Source: DAOTVX01 sp034436015 (lineage in GTDB: Bacteria > Chloroflexota > Anaerolineae > Anaerolineales > Villigracilaceae). Taken from it: a stretch of 64,000 bases of DNA. Every line of letters begins with the position of its first letter. Positions within the stretch are counted from its first letter, which is position 1. The notes beneath the pieces are model-generated. The model saw only the letters and a program-made list of their open reading frames with translations. It searched no databases and was not told where the DNA came from. A program made the translations under genes and the position numbers. This document shows, one piece after another, positions 20,330 through 29,824 of the stretch. The stretch covers positions 62,001 to 126,000 of the forward strand of contig DAOTWG010000009.1 in the NCBI GenBank assembly GCA_034436015.1. The letters run 5' to 3'.

Positions 20330-21093
20330 CACATTGAGCAAGAGAATGATACAGGCCAGATGAAGCCATCCGAGATAGTTCTCAGCGACCCGATCATAAC
20401 GGACCAGTACTCTGCGATAGTTTTGCAACCAGGCGTTCAAGCGCTCGATCTTCCAACGTCGGCGATATCTTCTCAGTTTGCGTCCATCCTGTGTGGCAGG
20501 TCTTACTCGGTTCGATCTATGTGGAGCGATCAGTTCGATGCCTTTGGCTCTCAACAACTCATCCAGCGGATCACTATCGTAGGCTCTATCACCGATCAAC
20601 CGTTGCGGAGTTTCCACGACAAATCGAGATGCGAGAGTTGCTTCCACAAGGGTGACTTCATGCGGCGCAGCAGGCGCAATGTGGATGGCGATAGGAAGAC
20701 CATGGCGGTCTGCCAGCGCCATGACCTTCGTACCTTTGCCCCGCTTGGTCTTTCCAACTGCCCGCCCCCTTTTTTAGCGACGACAAAGAAGCCATCGATG
20801 AAACATTCGGACAGATCAAGATCACCACGCTCCTTCAAGTCCTTTGCCAGCGCCTGCAGAATCTTCTCCAGCACCCCTTCCTTGCGCCATTCCTGGAAGC
20901 GGCGGTGGCAAGTCGCCGGTGAAGGATATCGATCCGGCAGATCCTGCCAGGCAGCACCGGTTCGGAGCACCCACAAGATGCCAGCCAGCACTTCTCGATT
21001 GTTCACTCTTGGGCGTCCTTTCCCGTCGTCTCTTGGCAGTTTCTCTGGCAGTAAGGGTTCGAGGATCGCCCATTGTTCATCTGTCAGGTCCAT
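20318..21093 (-). CDS. IS5-family transposase, two frames joined by probable -1 frameshift
   Basis: The first frame starts at ATG 21093 (MDLTDEQWAILEPLLP, the family N-terminus) and has the first catalytic Asp in SECFIDGFFVVAKK. At the A6G5 tract (complement of 20765-20775) the -1 frame continues through GKTKRGKGTKVMALADRHG, with the second Asp in LIGDRAYDSD and the Glu in RWKIERLNAW. Joined length about 258 aa, normal for the group. Neither frame alone has the whole DDE set. Ribosomal or transcriptional slippage on the A-run is likely, as in related elements. Confidence 0.88.
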
Positions 21094-21132
21094 CGGTCAC
21101 GCTCCAGTTGGGAGTATGACTGATTCTAACCA

Positions 21133-21148
21133 TTTTTGAGATGACTTC
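21133..21148 (-). repeat. IS right terminal inverted repeat
   Basis: Complement of the left end over 16 bp; TA target copy outside at 21149-21150. Confidence 0.9.
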
Positions 21149-23207
21149 TACTGTCTCCAGAACTTCTCGCAGGTCCAGCGGCTCGCGCGTCAACCGCAAC
21201 TGCCCTGCCTCGCTGCGCGCCAGGTCAAGTACGTCGCGAATCAAGCCGTCCAATTGCTGCGCGCTGGCCTGGATACGCTCAATATCCCGACGGTATGTCT
21301 CAGGCAACTTCCCCCTTTTTTTCGTTTGTAAAAGCATTTGACTCAGGCCGACAATCAAACTGAGGGGAGTGCGCAATTCGTGGCTGACCATGGAGAGGAA
21401 ACGGCTTTTTAGCCGATTTGCCTCCTCCGCCAGCCGGCGGCCTTCCATCGCCTCTTGATACAAACGGGCGTTACGCAGCGCTTCCGCCAATTGCCAGACG
21501 ATCGCGCCGCACAAATCCAGATTCTCCATGTCAAAGACGGCAAAACCTGCCCCTTCGGCTTCAACTTCCAATGGCAGTAGGACCAGGCTCAAAGGCGATG
21601 GATAGAGGTGAGGCAACGGGAACTCCAGGCTTGGGAAGCGGACGATCGTTTCCGGACCGGGAATGAGCCGCAGGTCACTCCAGGCCACCGCATCCGCGCC
21701 GGTCGACTCAAAGAAAGCAACGCCAAGACGCCGAATCCCTAGATGAGGCAAATGCTCCCCCAACACAGAAAAGATTTGCTCTTTATCGAGTGCCCGAAGC
21801 AGACGCGTGGTAAGCAGACTCAATTGGTCCGATTCCCACCGCCGCTCGGCGACAGTACGCCGGTACTGGCGTTGCGCGCTCTCGCTGACGATAATTCGAG
21901 CCTGATGAAGCAAGGTATCCGCATACTGTAGTTCTAACGCATCGGACCATTCCCCCAGGAACGCGGCAAGATTGCCGTTCAGCGCAGAAATGGCAGCTTG
22001 CCAGATGTGGACATCTTCTTCCAATTCTTCGGTAAATTGGAGCATCTCTTGCAATGCCAGGGCAAAAGGCGCCGAATCATGCATATCCAGGCTGCGCAGA
22101 AACGCCTCCACCAAAAGGCAGCAGCGCTCCTCTATGCTTTCCAGACTTTGCTGGGATTCGGCGTTTACAGCAGCCGCCATAGCTTTTCCAAGCCAGGAGT
22201 AGGTCACTACGCGATCCACACTTGCCGCTTCCGGAAAAGAGGTCGTTATGGCAGCCGGAATCACATTGTGAGGAGGACAACCACAAGACTGGCGTATCAC
22301 CAATCGAGTTGGGACGCGAAGGATCTCTTCCTCCCCCTGCCGGCCTTCCAGACGCCCCAATAACAACTCAAAGGCACGGTAACCGCGCTCAAAGATGGAA
22401 CAGTGAACAGTAGAGAGAGGCGGATCATGGAAAGCAGACTCGTATTGATCATCAAACCCAATGACGGCGACATCCTCCGGCACCCGCCGACCGACCTGTC
22501 GCAGCACCTGTATCGCGCCCAGCGCCGACTCATCATTGCTCGCCATCACCGCTGTAAGCTCCACGCCGGAGTCGAGAATCTGGCGCATGGCTTGCTGACC
22601 ACCCTCAAAAATATGCAAGCCGTACGCAACTAGGTCGGGATTGGCAACCAAACCATATTCACGAACAGCCTCCCAGTAAGCTCGCAACCTATCCCCGCTA
22701 TCACCCTGTGAGTCCATGGGTTGACCGGCAACGAAGGCAATGGCGCGATGACCATGCTCCACCAGATGGGCTATCGCCTGACGAATCCCCCCCTCATTAT
22801 CCACCCCAACCGCAGGACCGCCATCCGCAGCGCCAACATAGACCACAGGATGCCCTGCATCCATCAACGAGCGAATATAGCGCGATCTCTCCTCAGAGTA
22901 GGAGAGGATGCACCACAATCAGCCCGTCGGTATTCCATGGGCCAACAGGCACAAAACTCGTATCCGGAGAGGGAACCGGCCAGGCAGGACGGGTAGCAGT
23001 AGGGCTAGTCGGCGCGCTGATGCCACAGGCCACTAATAGGTTGCATTGATAATCCCGGGCAGCGGCGTGAATCCCTCGCAACAGGGAATCGGGAAAATTG
23101 CGTCGGGCAACTCGCCCATAGAGCTGACCGCGTAATTGCCAGCCTGCTAATACTCCAATCGTTCGACGGTCACCATGGCCTTGTTGCATTCCGGTACTCC
23201 CGGGCAC

Positions 23208-23671
23208 GTCGAATCCACTCCAGCGATTTCAGCAAGGCGCGACAGCGACAAACAAACGGCAAAACAATAAGGGAAGATGCTCCAGCTCGACAAAAGAAGT
23301 ATGATGCCGGTACGGACCACACGGAACAACCACCGCGCGCGGATTGTCGTCCGGAAACCAATCAGACCGAGTGAAAATGAGATTGCGTTCTCTCCGCGAT
23401 CGCCGCTGCGTTAGAAACATATCCTTCAGACAACCGCCTACTTTCCTGCTTCATGAGGCAGATAAACACGGCTCGCCTTTCCTAAAGAACAGGCTGTTGC
23501 CTCTCCAGCGGCCTCTAACAATATTATGTATGAGGACGCTCAGACCAGGACATGTAATTTTATGCTCAAAAGTAGGACGTTTGTGATTCCTAACGGGAAA
23601 ATGCCATTTATGAAACGAGTCTGCCCCCCTCTCCCCTCAAGGCCATGCCTCTCCCAGACGCGAGTTTACCT
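23208..23671 (-). other. Intergenic gap upstream of the broken regulator
   Basis: 464 bp between the regulator start and the surface-glycan operon. Short ORFs on both strands here show no family features or ribosome sites, and I see no RNA gene. It presumably holds the old promoter of the regulator and the 3' untranslated end of the glycan operon. Confidence 0.5.
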
Positions 23672-25261
23672 CTAGACCTCCGGCACATCAATGGACTCCT
23701 CGCGTAGCAACGCGGACGCCCAGTCATGACTGCTGTTCGTAAGGAGATAGATCCCCTCTCGTTTCAGGAACTCTACATTGCTATAGCGAGGATCTCGATA
23801 GTCGCGAATTTTCCCACTACGGAACGCCTCAATGATTTGCACTACCCCTTGCTCCACCGTCCACTGAGGCACAAAGCTCAACATCCGCTGAATCTTGTTG
23901 AAGTTAACCCAATAATTACGGGGATCGGCAAGTTCATCTCTGTGGACAATCGTCGCTGTGGGCGCTTGCCGATGGATGATTTCACCGATTTGTTGAATCT
24001 GATAGTTTTGATCGTTTGCGCCAACGTTAAAAATCTGATTGCGTACCAGAGGGAGTGGAGCACGAAGCGCCAGCAGAATCGCCTGCGCCGCATCGGCCAC
24101 GTGCAAAAATGGTCGCCACTGCCTGCCACCAAAAATCGTAATTTCCTGATCCACAACCGCTTTCGCCGTCAGCAGATTCACGACCAGATCGAACCGAGGT
24201 CTCCCCGACATACCGTAGATGGTGCTGAAGCGCAAGACAACCGGCGCAAAACGATCGTCGGCCATTTTGAGCAGGACTTTTTCCGAGGCGATTTTGCTGC
24301 GGGCGTACAGAGACACAGGGTGAAGTTCAGAACGCTCGTCAACCATTTGCTCATTTGCCCCATAGACCGAGCAAGTGCTGGCAAAAACGAAATGTCCGAT
24401 GCCGCTGCCCTTCGCCACCTCTGCAATCATCCGCGTTGCCATCAGGTTAATATCCAGGGTTAAATCTTCGTTCAGGGCGCAAGCCGAATCCCCGACCAGA
24501 CCGCCGAGGTGAACGACCGCATCTATCTCACGCATAGCCTGGACGACTTTCTCGATCTGACGAAAGTCTGCGCGGACAATTTCCAGGCGCGGATGATTAA
24601 GCCATTCCTGAATCGGCTCGGTCCCATACAGCAACAGGTCTAACAGACGAACGTGATAACCGGCCTCGAGAAGACGGGGTAAGAGCACCGAACCAATATA
24701 TCCCGCGCCGCCAATGACCAACACATTTTCAATCCTCTCTTCTTCTAGCCGTCCAGGGCGTTTACTCTCTGCTTTGACAATGTTCTTCCAGATAGACGCC
24801 CAGGCTCGTGCGGCAACCAGCGCGGCTGTACTCAACGCCCAGGAAAGCACGAGCGCCCCGCGCGGGAAGTTGAGCATCGAACTGAGCGTTCCCAGAAACA
24901 CGCTCTGCGCCAGATACGTCAACGCTCCAAAAACCAGATATGCCAGACTGACAGCCTGAATGACAACGAGAACCTTGTAGCGTCCCCGATAGAAACGGCC
25001 GTACGTATAGAAACCGTTCGCGGTAAACACAATCAAGCAGAGGAGCGTCAACACCCAAGAGTTGTTCAGAAAGACTCGCTCGTAGTACCAAATGGTGTAC
25101 TGATCCACAACAACCCCTGGGTCGCCTACGGCAACGATCCAGAGAAGACGCGCAACCAAAGAGACCAGGAGTGCTATATTAATCAAGATCGCATCGGCGA
25201 GCATGCGCACAATGCTCTGCGCCGTAAAAACTTTCCTTAACCAGTTACGAAAAGGTTTCAT
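23672..25261 (-). CDS. Membrane-anchored NAD-dependent sugar epimerase/dehydratase
   Basis: 529 aa fusion. Four membrane helices (about 22-45, 67-88, 97-124, 135-155) resemble the membrane part of CapD/PglF-type proteins, but the catalytic part from about 179 is an extended SDR of UDP-glucose 4-epimerase type: GGAGYIG (184-190), Ser/Thr at ASTCSVYG, Tyr319 and Lys323 of YxxxK. Expected to change a nucleotide-sugar at the membrane for glycan assembly. ATG overlaps the aminotransferase stop by 4 bp. Last gene of the operon. Substrate unknown. Confidence 0.85.
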   Translation of the reverse strand: MKPFRNWLRKVFTAQSIVRMLADAILINIALLVSLVARLLWIVAVGDPGVVVDQYTIWYYERVFLNNSWVLTLLCLIVFTANGFYTYGRFYRGRYKVLVVIQAVSLAYLVFGALTYLAQSVFLGTLSSMLNFPRGALVLSWALSTAALVAARAWASIWKNIVKAESKRPGRLEEERIENVLVIGGAGYIGSVLLPRLLEAGYHVRLLDLLLYGTEPIQEWLNHPRLEIVRADFRQIEKVVQAMREIDAVVHLGGLVGDSACALNEDLTLDINLMATRMIAEVAKGSGIGHFVFASTCSVYGANEQMVDERSELHPVSLYARSKIASEKVLLKMADDRFAPVVLRFSTIYGMSGRPRFDLVVNLLTAKAVVDQEITIFGGRQWRPFLHVADAAQAILLALRAPLPLVRNQIFNVGANDQNYQIQQIGEIIHRQAPTATIVHRDELADPRNYWVNFNKIQRMLSFVPQWTVEQGVVQIIEAFRSGKIRDYRDPRYSNVEFLKREGIYLLTNSSHDWASALLREESIDVPEV

Positions 25262-26439
25262 GTTTTCAGCCTTTGACGCACTTGCAACGCGTGCTCATGG
25301 ATGCGTTGGATGGCACAGCAAATGTTTCGCACAATGTCTACGCTCATATCCGACCAAATAGGCAGACTGAGCGCATTGGCAGCCAGCCAGTCTGTATGCG
25401 GCAATGGTTTGCCATCATAGTAGGAACGATAGGCAGTCTGACGGTGAACCGGCGGATGATAATACTTGCGGGTATCCACGTTCTCCTTGGCTAAGGCCAA
25501 CGCCAGTTCATCGCGCGTCAATCCAAAGGCCTCGGCGTCCACAGTGATGGTGATCTCGCGGTAGGAGTGACGATCGCCGGGGCGCACCTGCTGAAAACCA
25601 ATGCCAGGAATCCTCCCCAGCAGTTCCCGAAACAACGCTGCCATTTCATTGCGTTGACGCGCGGCCTGCTCCAGACGTTTTAGACTGTGTAGGCCGAGCA
25701 AAGCGTTGAACTCCGGCATACGCGCGTTCAAGCCGGCAAAGGCGCTGTCATAATGACCGTCATTGCCATACTCTCGACCCATGCGAATCTTTTCCGCAAG
25801 GTCGTCGTCGTTGGTGGCAACGATGCCACCCTCGCCGGCAATGAGCAACTTCGTTGGGCTGAGGCTGAAGATTTGCGCGTCTCCCTGCTTCCCCACCGGC
25901 TCGCCCTGATAACGCGCGCCAAAGCCGTGCGCCGCGTCGAAGATCAGTTTTAAACCGTGCCGACTGACAACATCTTGCAAGGCCGCGATGTCCGCCGGGT
26001 TGCCAAACTGGTGAACCGCCACGATTGCCGTCGTTCGCGGGGTAATCGCAGCCTCTGCCGCGCTGGGAGCGAGATTGTGGGTTGAGCGTTCCACATCGGC
26101 AAACACGGGCCGCAAACCGGCCCAGACCAGCGCACTGACCGTCGCCATGAACGTAAAACTAGGCACAACGACATCGCCGCTCAAGCCAAACGCTTTGTGC
26201 ACCAGCATCATCCCCGAAGTACAACTGGACACCGCCACCGCATGTCTCACGCCGAGATGTTCCGCAATTTCTTGTTCCAACTGGCGCAGATAACGCCCTT
26301 TCGTAAGCATTCCTGAACCCAGAATGGTCTCCAGCCCCTTCTCCATCTCAGAAAGAGGAGGAACGACCGGTCGCACCATCGGCAGCAATTGGGAGAACAT
26401 CGGGTCGCCCCCAAGAATCGCGGGTAAGGTCTTTGTCAT
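25258..26439 (-). CDS. DegT/DnrJ/EryC1/StrS aminotransferase
   Basis: 393 aa, PLP enzyme that puts an amino group on a keto nucleotide-sugar. Starts at ATG 26439 (MTKTLPAILGGDP), since the 54 codons upstream are out of character. Motifs: VSSCTSGMMLV, PSFTFMATV, FDAAHGFGA with PLP-binding Asp168, and the Schiff-base Lys197 in SLSPTK. Likely works with the SDR genes on both sides to make an amino sugar or similar residue for the exported polysaccharide. 35-bp gap to the FemX-like gene upstream. Confidence 0.92.
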   Translation of the reverse strand: MTKTLPAILGGDPMFSQLLPMVRPVVPPLSEMEKGLETILGSGMLTKGRYLRQLEQEIAEHLGVRHAVAVSSCTSGMMLVHKAFGLSGDVVVPSFTFMATVSALVWAGLRPVFADVERSTHNLAPSAAEAAITPRTTAIVAVHQFGNPADIAALQDVVSRHGLKLIFDAAHGFGARYQGEPVGKQGDAQIFSLSPTKLLIAGEGGIVATNDDDLAEKIRMGREYGNDGHYDSAFAGLNARMPEFNALLGLHSLKRLEQAARQRNEMAALFRELLGRIPGIGFQQVRPGDRHSYREITITVDAEAFGLTRDELALALAKENVDTRKYYHPPVHRQTAYRSYYDGKPLPHTDWLAANALSLPIWSDMSVDIVRNICCAIQRIHEHALQVRQRLKT

Positions 26440-26474
26440 AGATTTGAAGATTATACCATCGTGCGAACGGGAAC

Positions 26475-27455
26475 TCATCCTCGACCTCGTAGAAAGACAA
26501 GACAGGCGTGATATAGAAGAGGGTGATAGACGCGATCCTGCGCGGCAGCTGCGCGCCGTACCACGCCGCCAAAGCCGCGTTTGAAACGGTATACTCCCCA
26601 CAAACCGTCCTCCCGCGTCTCAAAGTGGGCTTCCAACACAGCCGGCTCTTCGTCAGGAACACCCCACAGGTCGTAGGATTCGGCGCCACGCGCACGCGCC
26701 CAGCGCATAGCTTCCCACTGTAATAGGTAGGTCGGCATGCGCTGGCGTTCCTCCGCGGTGGAAGCACCGTAGAGATACCAGGCGGACTTGCCGCGCGCGC
26801 AGACCATCAACGCCGCCAGCGGACGGCCTTCATACTCAGCAACCAGCAACTCTGCCAGACCAGCAGAATGAAGCAGATGGTAGGCCAGACGGTAATAACC
26901 CAAACGATGCACGCCAAATTCGTTGCGCGCCCCGGTCAATTGCATCATACGGTGGAAAGCCTCGACATCATCCCAGAGACGCACACGAACGCCTTTCCTT
27001 TGCGCCAAACGGATGTTATAGCGACATTTTTGCTTCATACGCGCCAAGAGCTCCTCCTCGCGGCCACGCAAATCTACCAGGATGGTGCGGCGTGGCTGGA
27101 CGCTGCGCGGGCTGAGGCGAAAGCCGGGAAAGCTAGGTGGGGGTTTGGCAGATTCTTCCCACGCGTTCGGTTCGACTTTAAGGAACACCGCGCCGCGAGC
27201 GCGGCAGAGGCGATCCACCTCCTGCCAAAACGCTTCACCTGGCACGCCAACGGGGCCCTTCGGTAGATAGGCCAACGAACGCCCTAGAGGAAGACGGCGA
27301 AAGAGAATCTGCGCTCCGCATTCACCAACCGCGATTCGCGCCGCCTGCCAGCCAAAAGCCGTTTTCAGCTCGCCCCATTCGCCGGTCTGCAACAGGTGGG
27401 CATCGGGATAACGAGCGAGAAAGGCATTCCACTCGGAGAGAGAGAGTTCAGACAT
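26475..27455 (-). CDS. FemX/FemAB-type aminoacyltransferase, second copy
   Basis: 326 aa. Shares with the 13982-15124 protein HLLQTGEWGELKTAFGW, YLPKGPVG, LARMKQKCRYNIRLAQRKG, WYLYGASTAEERQRMPTYLL and YDLWGVP. The known family role is aminoacyl-tRNA-dependent addition to peptidoglycan precursors. Its place inside an EPS operon, overlapping the epimerase gene by 8 bp, suggests it may decorate a glycan or link it to the wall; that is inference. Confidence 0.87.
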   Translation of the reverse strand: MSELSLSEWNAFLARYPDAHLLQTGEWGELKTAFGWQAARIAVGECGAQILFRRLPLGRSLAYLPKGPVGVPGEAFWQEVDRLCRARGAVFLKVEPNAWEESAKPPPSFPGFRLSPRSVQPRRTILVDLRGREEELLARMKQKCRYNIRLAQRKGVRVRLWDDVEAFHRMMQLTGARNEFGVHRLGYYRLAYHLLHSAGLAELLVAEYEGRPLAALMVCARGKSAWYLYGASTAEERQRMPTYLLQWEAMRWARARGAESYDLWGVPDEEPAVLEAHFETREDGLWGVYRFKRGFGGVVRRAAAAQDRVYHPLLYHACLVFLRGRG

Positions 27456-28392
27456 CGGACAGGAGGCCCATTTCCATCCAATCCAGTGTGCGCTTCAAGC
27501 CTTCCGCAAGCGAGACGCGCGCGCGGAAATTCAGCGCAACCGCTGCCTTTTGCGGATCGCCAACGGAGCGGTAAATATCGCCAGGGCGCGGCGGCTCATA
27601 ACGAATTGTGGGCTGCCGGCCGGTAATCTGGCACAACGTCTTGACGATGCCCAGCAAACTGGTCTCTTGCCCGGTACAGACGTTGAACACCTCGCCGACC
27701 GCATCCGATTCCGCTGCCAGCAAATTGGCGCGTGCGACATCCTCCACAAAGATGAAATCGCGCGTTTGCTCCCCATCGCCGAAGAGGATCAGCGGTTCAC
27801 CTTGGAGCAAGCGCTTCAAAAAAAGCGGGATAACCGCTGCGTAGGGGGAATCGGGCCGCTGACGCGGGCCATAGACGTTGAAATAGCGCAAAGCCACAAC
27901 GGGCAGGTCAAAAAGACGGCTGTAGAGATTGCCGTAGAGTTCATTGACTTGTTTGGAAAGCGCATACGGCGAGAGAGGACGCGGCGGCGTATCCTCTGTG
28001 AGAGGAAAACTCCTGGCATCCCCATAAACGGCCGTGCTTGATGCTAACACGATCTTGCACACGCCCTGACGACGCGCCGCGTCCAACAAAGTTGCTGTGC
28101 CATCCACGTTCACCGCAAAGCAAGCTTGAGGATCCTGCAACGATTCGGGCACAGAGATCAAGGCGGCCTGATGAAAGATGAGATCTACGCCTCGCACGGC
28201 CGCCTCGACCTGTTCGGGATTCCGTAAATCTCCCTCCAGAATCTCCACTTTGCCATCCAGATGGGCCAGATTTTCGCGCCGACCTGTACTGAAGTTGTCC
28301 AACACACGCACGGCGTCGCCGCGTTGCACCAGCGCCTCTACCAAATGTGAGCCGATGAAACCGCCTCCACCAGTGACCAAAACGCGTCTCAC
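27448..28392 (-). CDS. NAD-dependent nucleotide-sugar epimerase (UDP-glucose 4-epimerase type)
   Basis: 314 aa from GTG 28392, chosen because GGGGGAGG lies just upstream and the protein then begins MRRVLVTGGGGFIGSH. The start is 1 bp after the preceding stop. Extended SDR: TGGGGFIG (7-14), NAD-binding Asp32, ASSTAVYG, Tyr143 and Lys147, LRYFNVYGPRQ. Probably interconverts UDP-Glc/UDP-Gal or the N-acetyl forms for the polysaccharide. It might also complete a Leloir route with GalK, but the neighbours argue for the surface role. Confidence 0.88.
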   Translation of the reverse strand: MRRVLVTGGGGFIGSHLVEALVQRGDAVRVLDNFSTGRRENLAHLDGKVEILEGDLRNPEQVEAAVRGVDLIFHQAALISVPESLQDPQACFAVNVDGTATLLDAARRQGVCKIVLASSTAVYGDARSFPLTEDTPPRPLSPYALSKQVNELYGNLYSRLFDLPVVALRYFNVYGPRQRPDSPYAAVIPLFLKRLLQGEPLILFGDGEQTRDFIFVEDVARANLLAAESDAVGEVFNVCTGQETSLLGIVKTLCQITGRQPTIRYEPPRPGDIYRSVGDPQKAAVALNFRARVSLAEGLKRTLDWMEMGLLSDV

Positions 28393-28393
28393 C

Positions 28394-29824
28394 CTACCTC
28401 CCCCGCAAGCCGAAAACCTGGCCAATAGTGCGCAAAATCAAGAGGATATCCATCCAGAGATTGCGATGTTTGATATAGTACAGGTCGTATTCCAGTTTGG
28501 TCGCCATCTCCTCTACGGTGGCGTAGTAACTGTAGTTGACCTGCGCCCAACCGGTAATGCCCGGCTTGACCAGCAAGCGAGCGCGGTAGAAAGGGATTTG
28601 CTTCTGGAACTCGGCAATCCATTCTGGCCGCTCGGAACGCGGCCCTACGACACTCATCTCGCCACGCAACACGTTTAAGAATTGCGGTAGTTCGTCAATG
28701 TGCGTGCGGCGCAGAAATCGACCAACTGGGGTGATTCGGCGATCATTTTCTTGAGTCAGGCGCGCCCTGCCATCTTTCTCGGCGTCCTGATACATGGTGC
28801 GGAACTTGTACATGTAAAATGGCCGTCCGCCTTTTCCGGCGCGAACTTGCCTGTACAGGATGGGGCAGCCGCTATCCAGCAGGATGAGCAGAGAAACCCA
28901 GGGGAAAAGCAAAGCGCAAAGGAACAGACCGGCCAGGCCAAAGAGAAGATCGAGCAGTCGCTTGCCTATTTCGTAGAAACCGCTGACGCGGGCCTCATTC
29001 ACAAAGGAGCGAATCAACCACTCCGACTCCAGATGGTAGATAGGGACGCGATTCATCATCTCCTCATACATAGTTGGCATAGGTACAACCTCAATGCCGC
29101 GCTCTTGCGCATCCAGCAGAGTCTGGAACGTATCGCCGCGCATTTCCCCGGTAATGGCTACAGCGATTTCGGAAACATCTTCCTCGGCAAGGATATCCAG
29201 CAAACGACGGCAATCGCCCAATACCGGGAATCCTTCCACTTGTACTCCTTGCTTGGCCGGGTCGTCATCCACAAAGCCGACGAGAAAGAACGGAGGCGGC
29301 TGCAGGCTGCGGTAGGCTCTAACCAGCGTCTGTCCGGCGCGTCCGGCGCCAACGACCAATACGCGCCGCATAAAGGCAGGAGAAGTAAAAATGCGAATGT
29401 AGAAATAACGCCAGACGAACGTGAGCAAGAAAGCAAAAACCAGAAAATACCCCACTCCCCAGCGCGTCAAGGAGCCCTTGGGTGAAAACAGGTATACGAT
29501 GGCAAAGAAAACCAGGCCAATGCCAGCGGCAGAGATAATACCACGCCAGGTCTTTGCCCAACTAGCCGCGCGATGAGGGTCATGGATTTCTACCAGCAAC
29601 AACAACCAGACCAGCGGCAGCAAATAGAACCAGAAGTCCACGCGCGTTCGGAGAAAATCGCGCGAGAGATTCAACCAAGGATCCTGCAACCCCCACAAAT
29701 ACAACGCAAGGCCCAGCGCCAGGATAGCAAACAACAAATCGCTGATTTGCAACAAAGCGCGTTGCTCGCGTGGACGCAACCGCCAGCGGCCATTTTGGGG
29801 TCTTGTTGTATCCGCTCCGCTCAT
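28394..29824 (-). CDS. Polyprenyl glycosylphosphotransferase (initiating sugar transferase)
   Basis: 476 aa. Five N-terminal membrane spans, a Rossmann-like middle domain (RVLVVGAGRAGQTLVRAY), then the bacterial sugar-transferase domain (PF02397) from about 280: LYRQVRAGKGGRPFYMYKFR, IDELPQFLNVLRGEMSVVGP, LLVKPGITGWAQVNY. WbaP/CpsE type: moves a sugar-1-phosphate to undecaprenyl phosphate and starts the repeat unit. ATGA overlap with the GT2 gene. Confidence 0.93.
   Translation of the reverse strand: MSGADTTRPQNGRWRLRPREQRALLQISDLLFAILALGLALYLWGLQDPWLNLSRDFLRTRVDFWFYLLPLVWLLLLVEIHDPHRAASWAKTWRGIISAAGIGLVFFAIVYLFSPKGSLTRWGVGYFLVFAFLLTFVWRYFYIRIFTSPAFMRRVLVVGAGRAGQTLVRAYRSLQPPPFFLVGFVDDDPAKQGVQVEGFPVLGDCRRLLDILAEEDVSEIAVAITGEMRGDTFQTLLDAQERGIEVVPMPTMYEEMMNRVPIYHLESEWLIRSFVNEARVSGFYEIGKRLLDLLFGLAGLFLCALLFPWVSLLILLDSGCPILYRQVRAGKGGRPFYMYKFRTMYQDAEKDGRARLTQENDRRITPVGRFLRRTHIDELPQFLNVLRGEMSVVGPRSERPEWIAEFQKQIPFYRARLLVKPGITGWAQVNYSYYATVEEMATKLEYDLYYIKHRNLWMDILLILRTIGQVFGLRGR

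Larger units (their letters stand above)
20314..21148 (-). mobile_element. IS5-family insertion sequence (IS427-like), 835 bp
   Basis: Bounded by perfect 16-bp inverted repeats starting GAAGTCATCTC, flanked by a TA duplication at 20312-20313 and 21149-21150. Codes one transposase in two overlapping frames. Size, terminal repeats, TA target and two-frame layout fit the IS427 group. Inserted between the HisKA and ATPase domains of the sensor gene, same orientation. Both ends and the transposase look intact, so it may be active. Confidence 0.92.
18680..23207 (-). pseudogene. Hybrid sensor kinase / AraC regulator, broken by a frameshift and an IS
   Basis: Three pieces of one gene. 23207-22899 codes the start of a LacI-like sugar-sensing domain (RTIGVLAGW, VPVGPWNTDGLIVVHPLL). 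One extra base at about 22896-22901 shifts the frame; the second piece (to 21149) continues with SEERSRYIRSLMDAGHPVV, then a helical/GAF-like region and HisKA (SMVSHELRTPLSLIVG). After the IS, 20311-18680 supplies the ATPase (GLGLGLAICRRLV), a degenerate receiver, a receiver with LLDLIMPELDG, and an AraC DNA-binding domain. Repaired, it would be about 1229 aa with no membrane span. It sits upstream of the two GH16 genes and was probably their regulator. The ATG at 20293 could still express a kinase-ATPase/receiver/AraC fragment. Confidence 0.88.

Noticed and set aside
23344..23586. 80-codon plus-strand ORF in the gap before the glycan operon
   Set aside because: No ribosome site, no family likeness and irregular composition.
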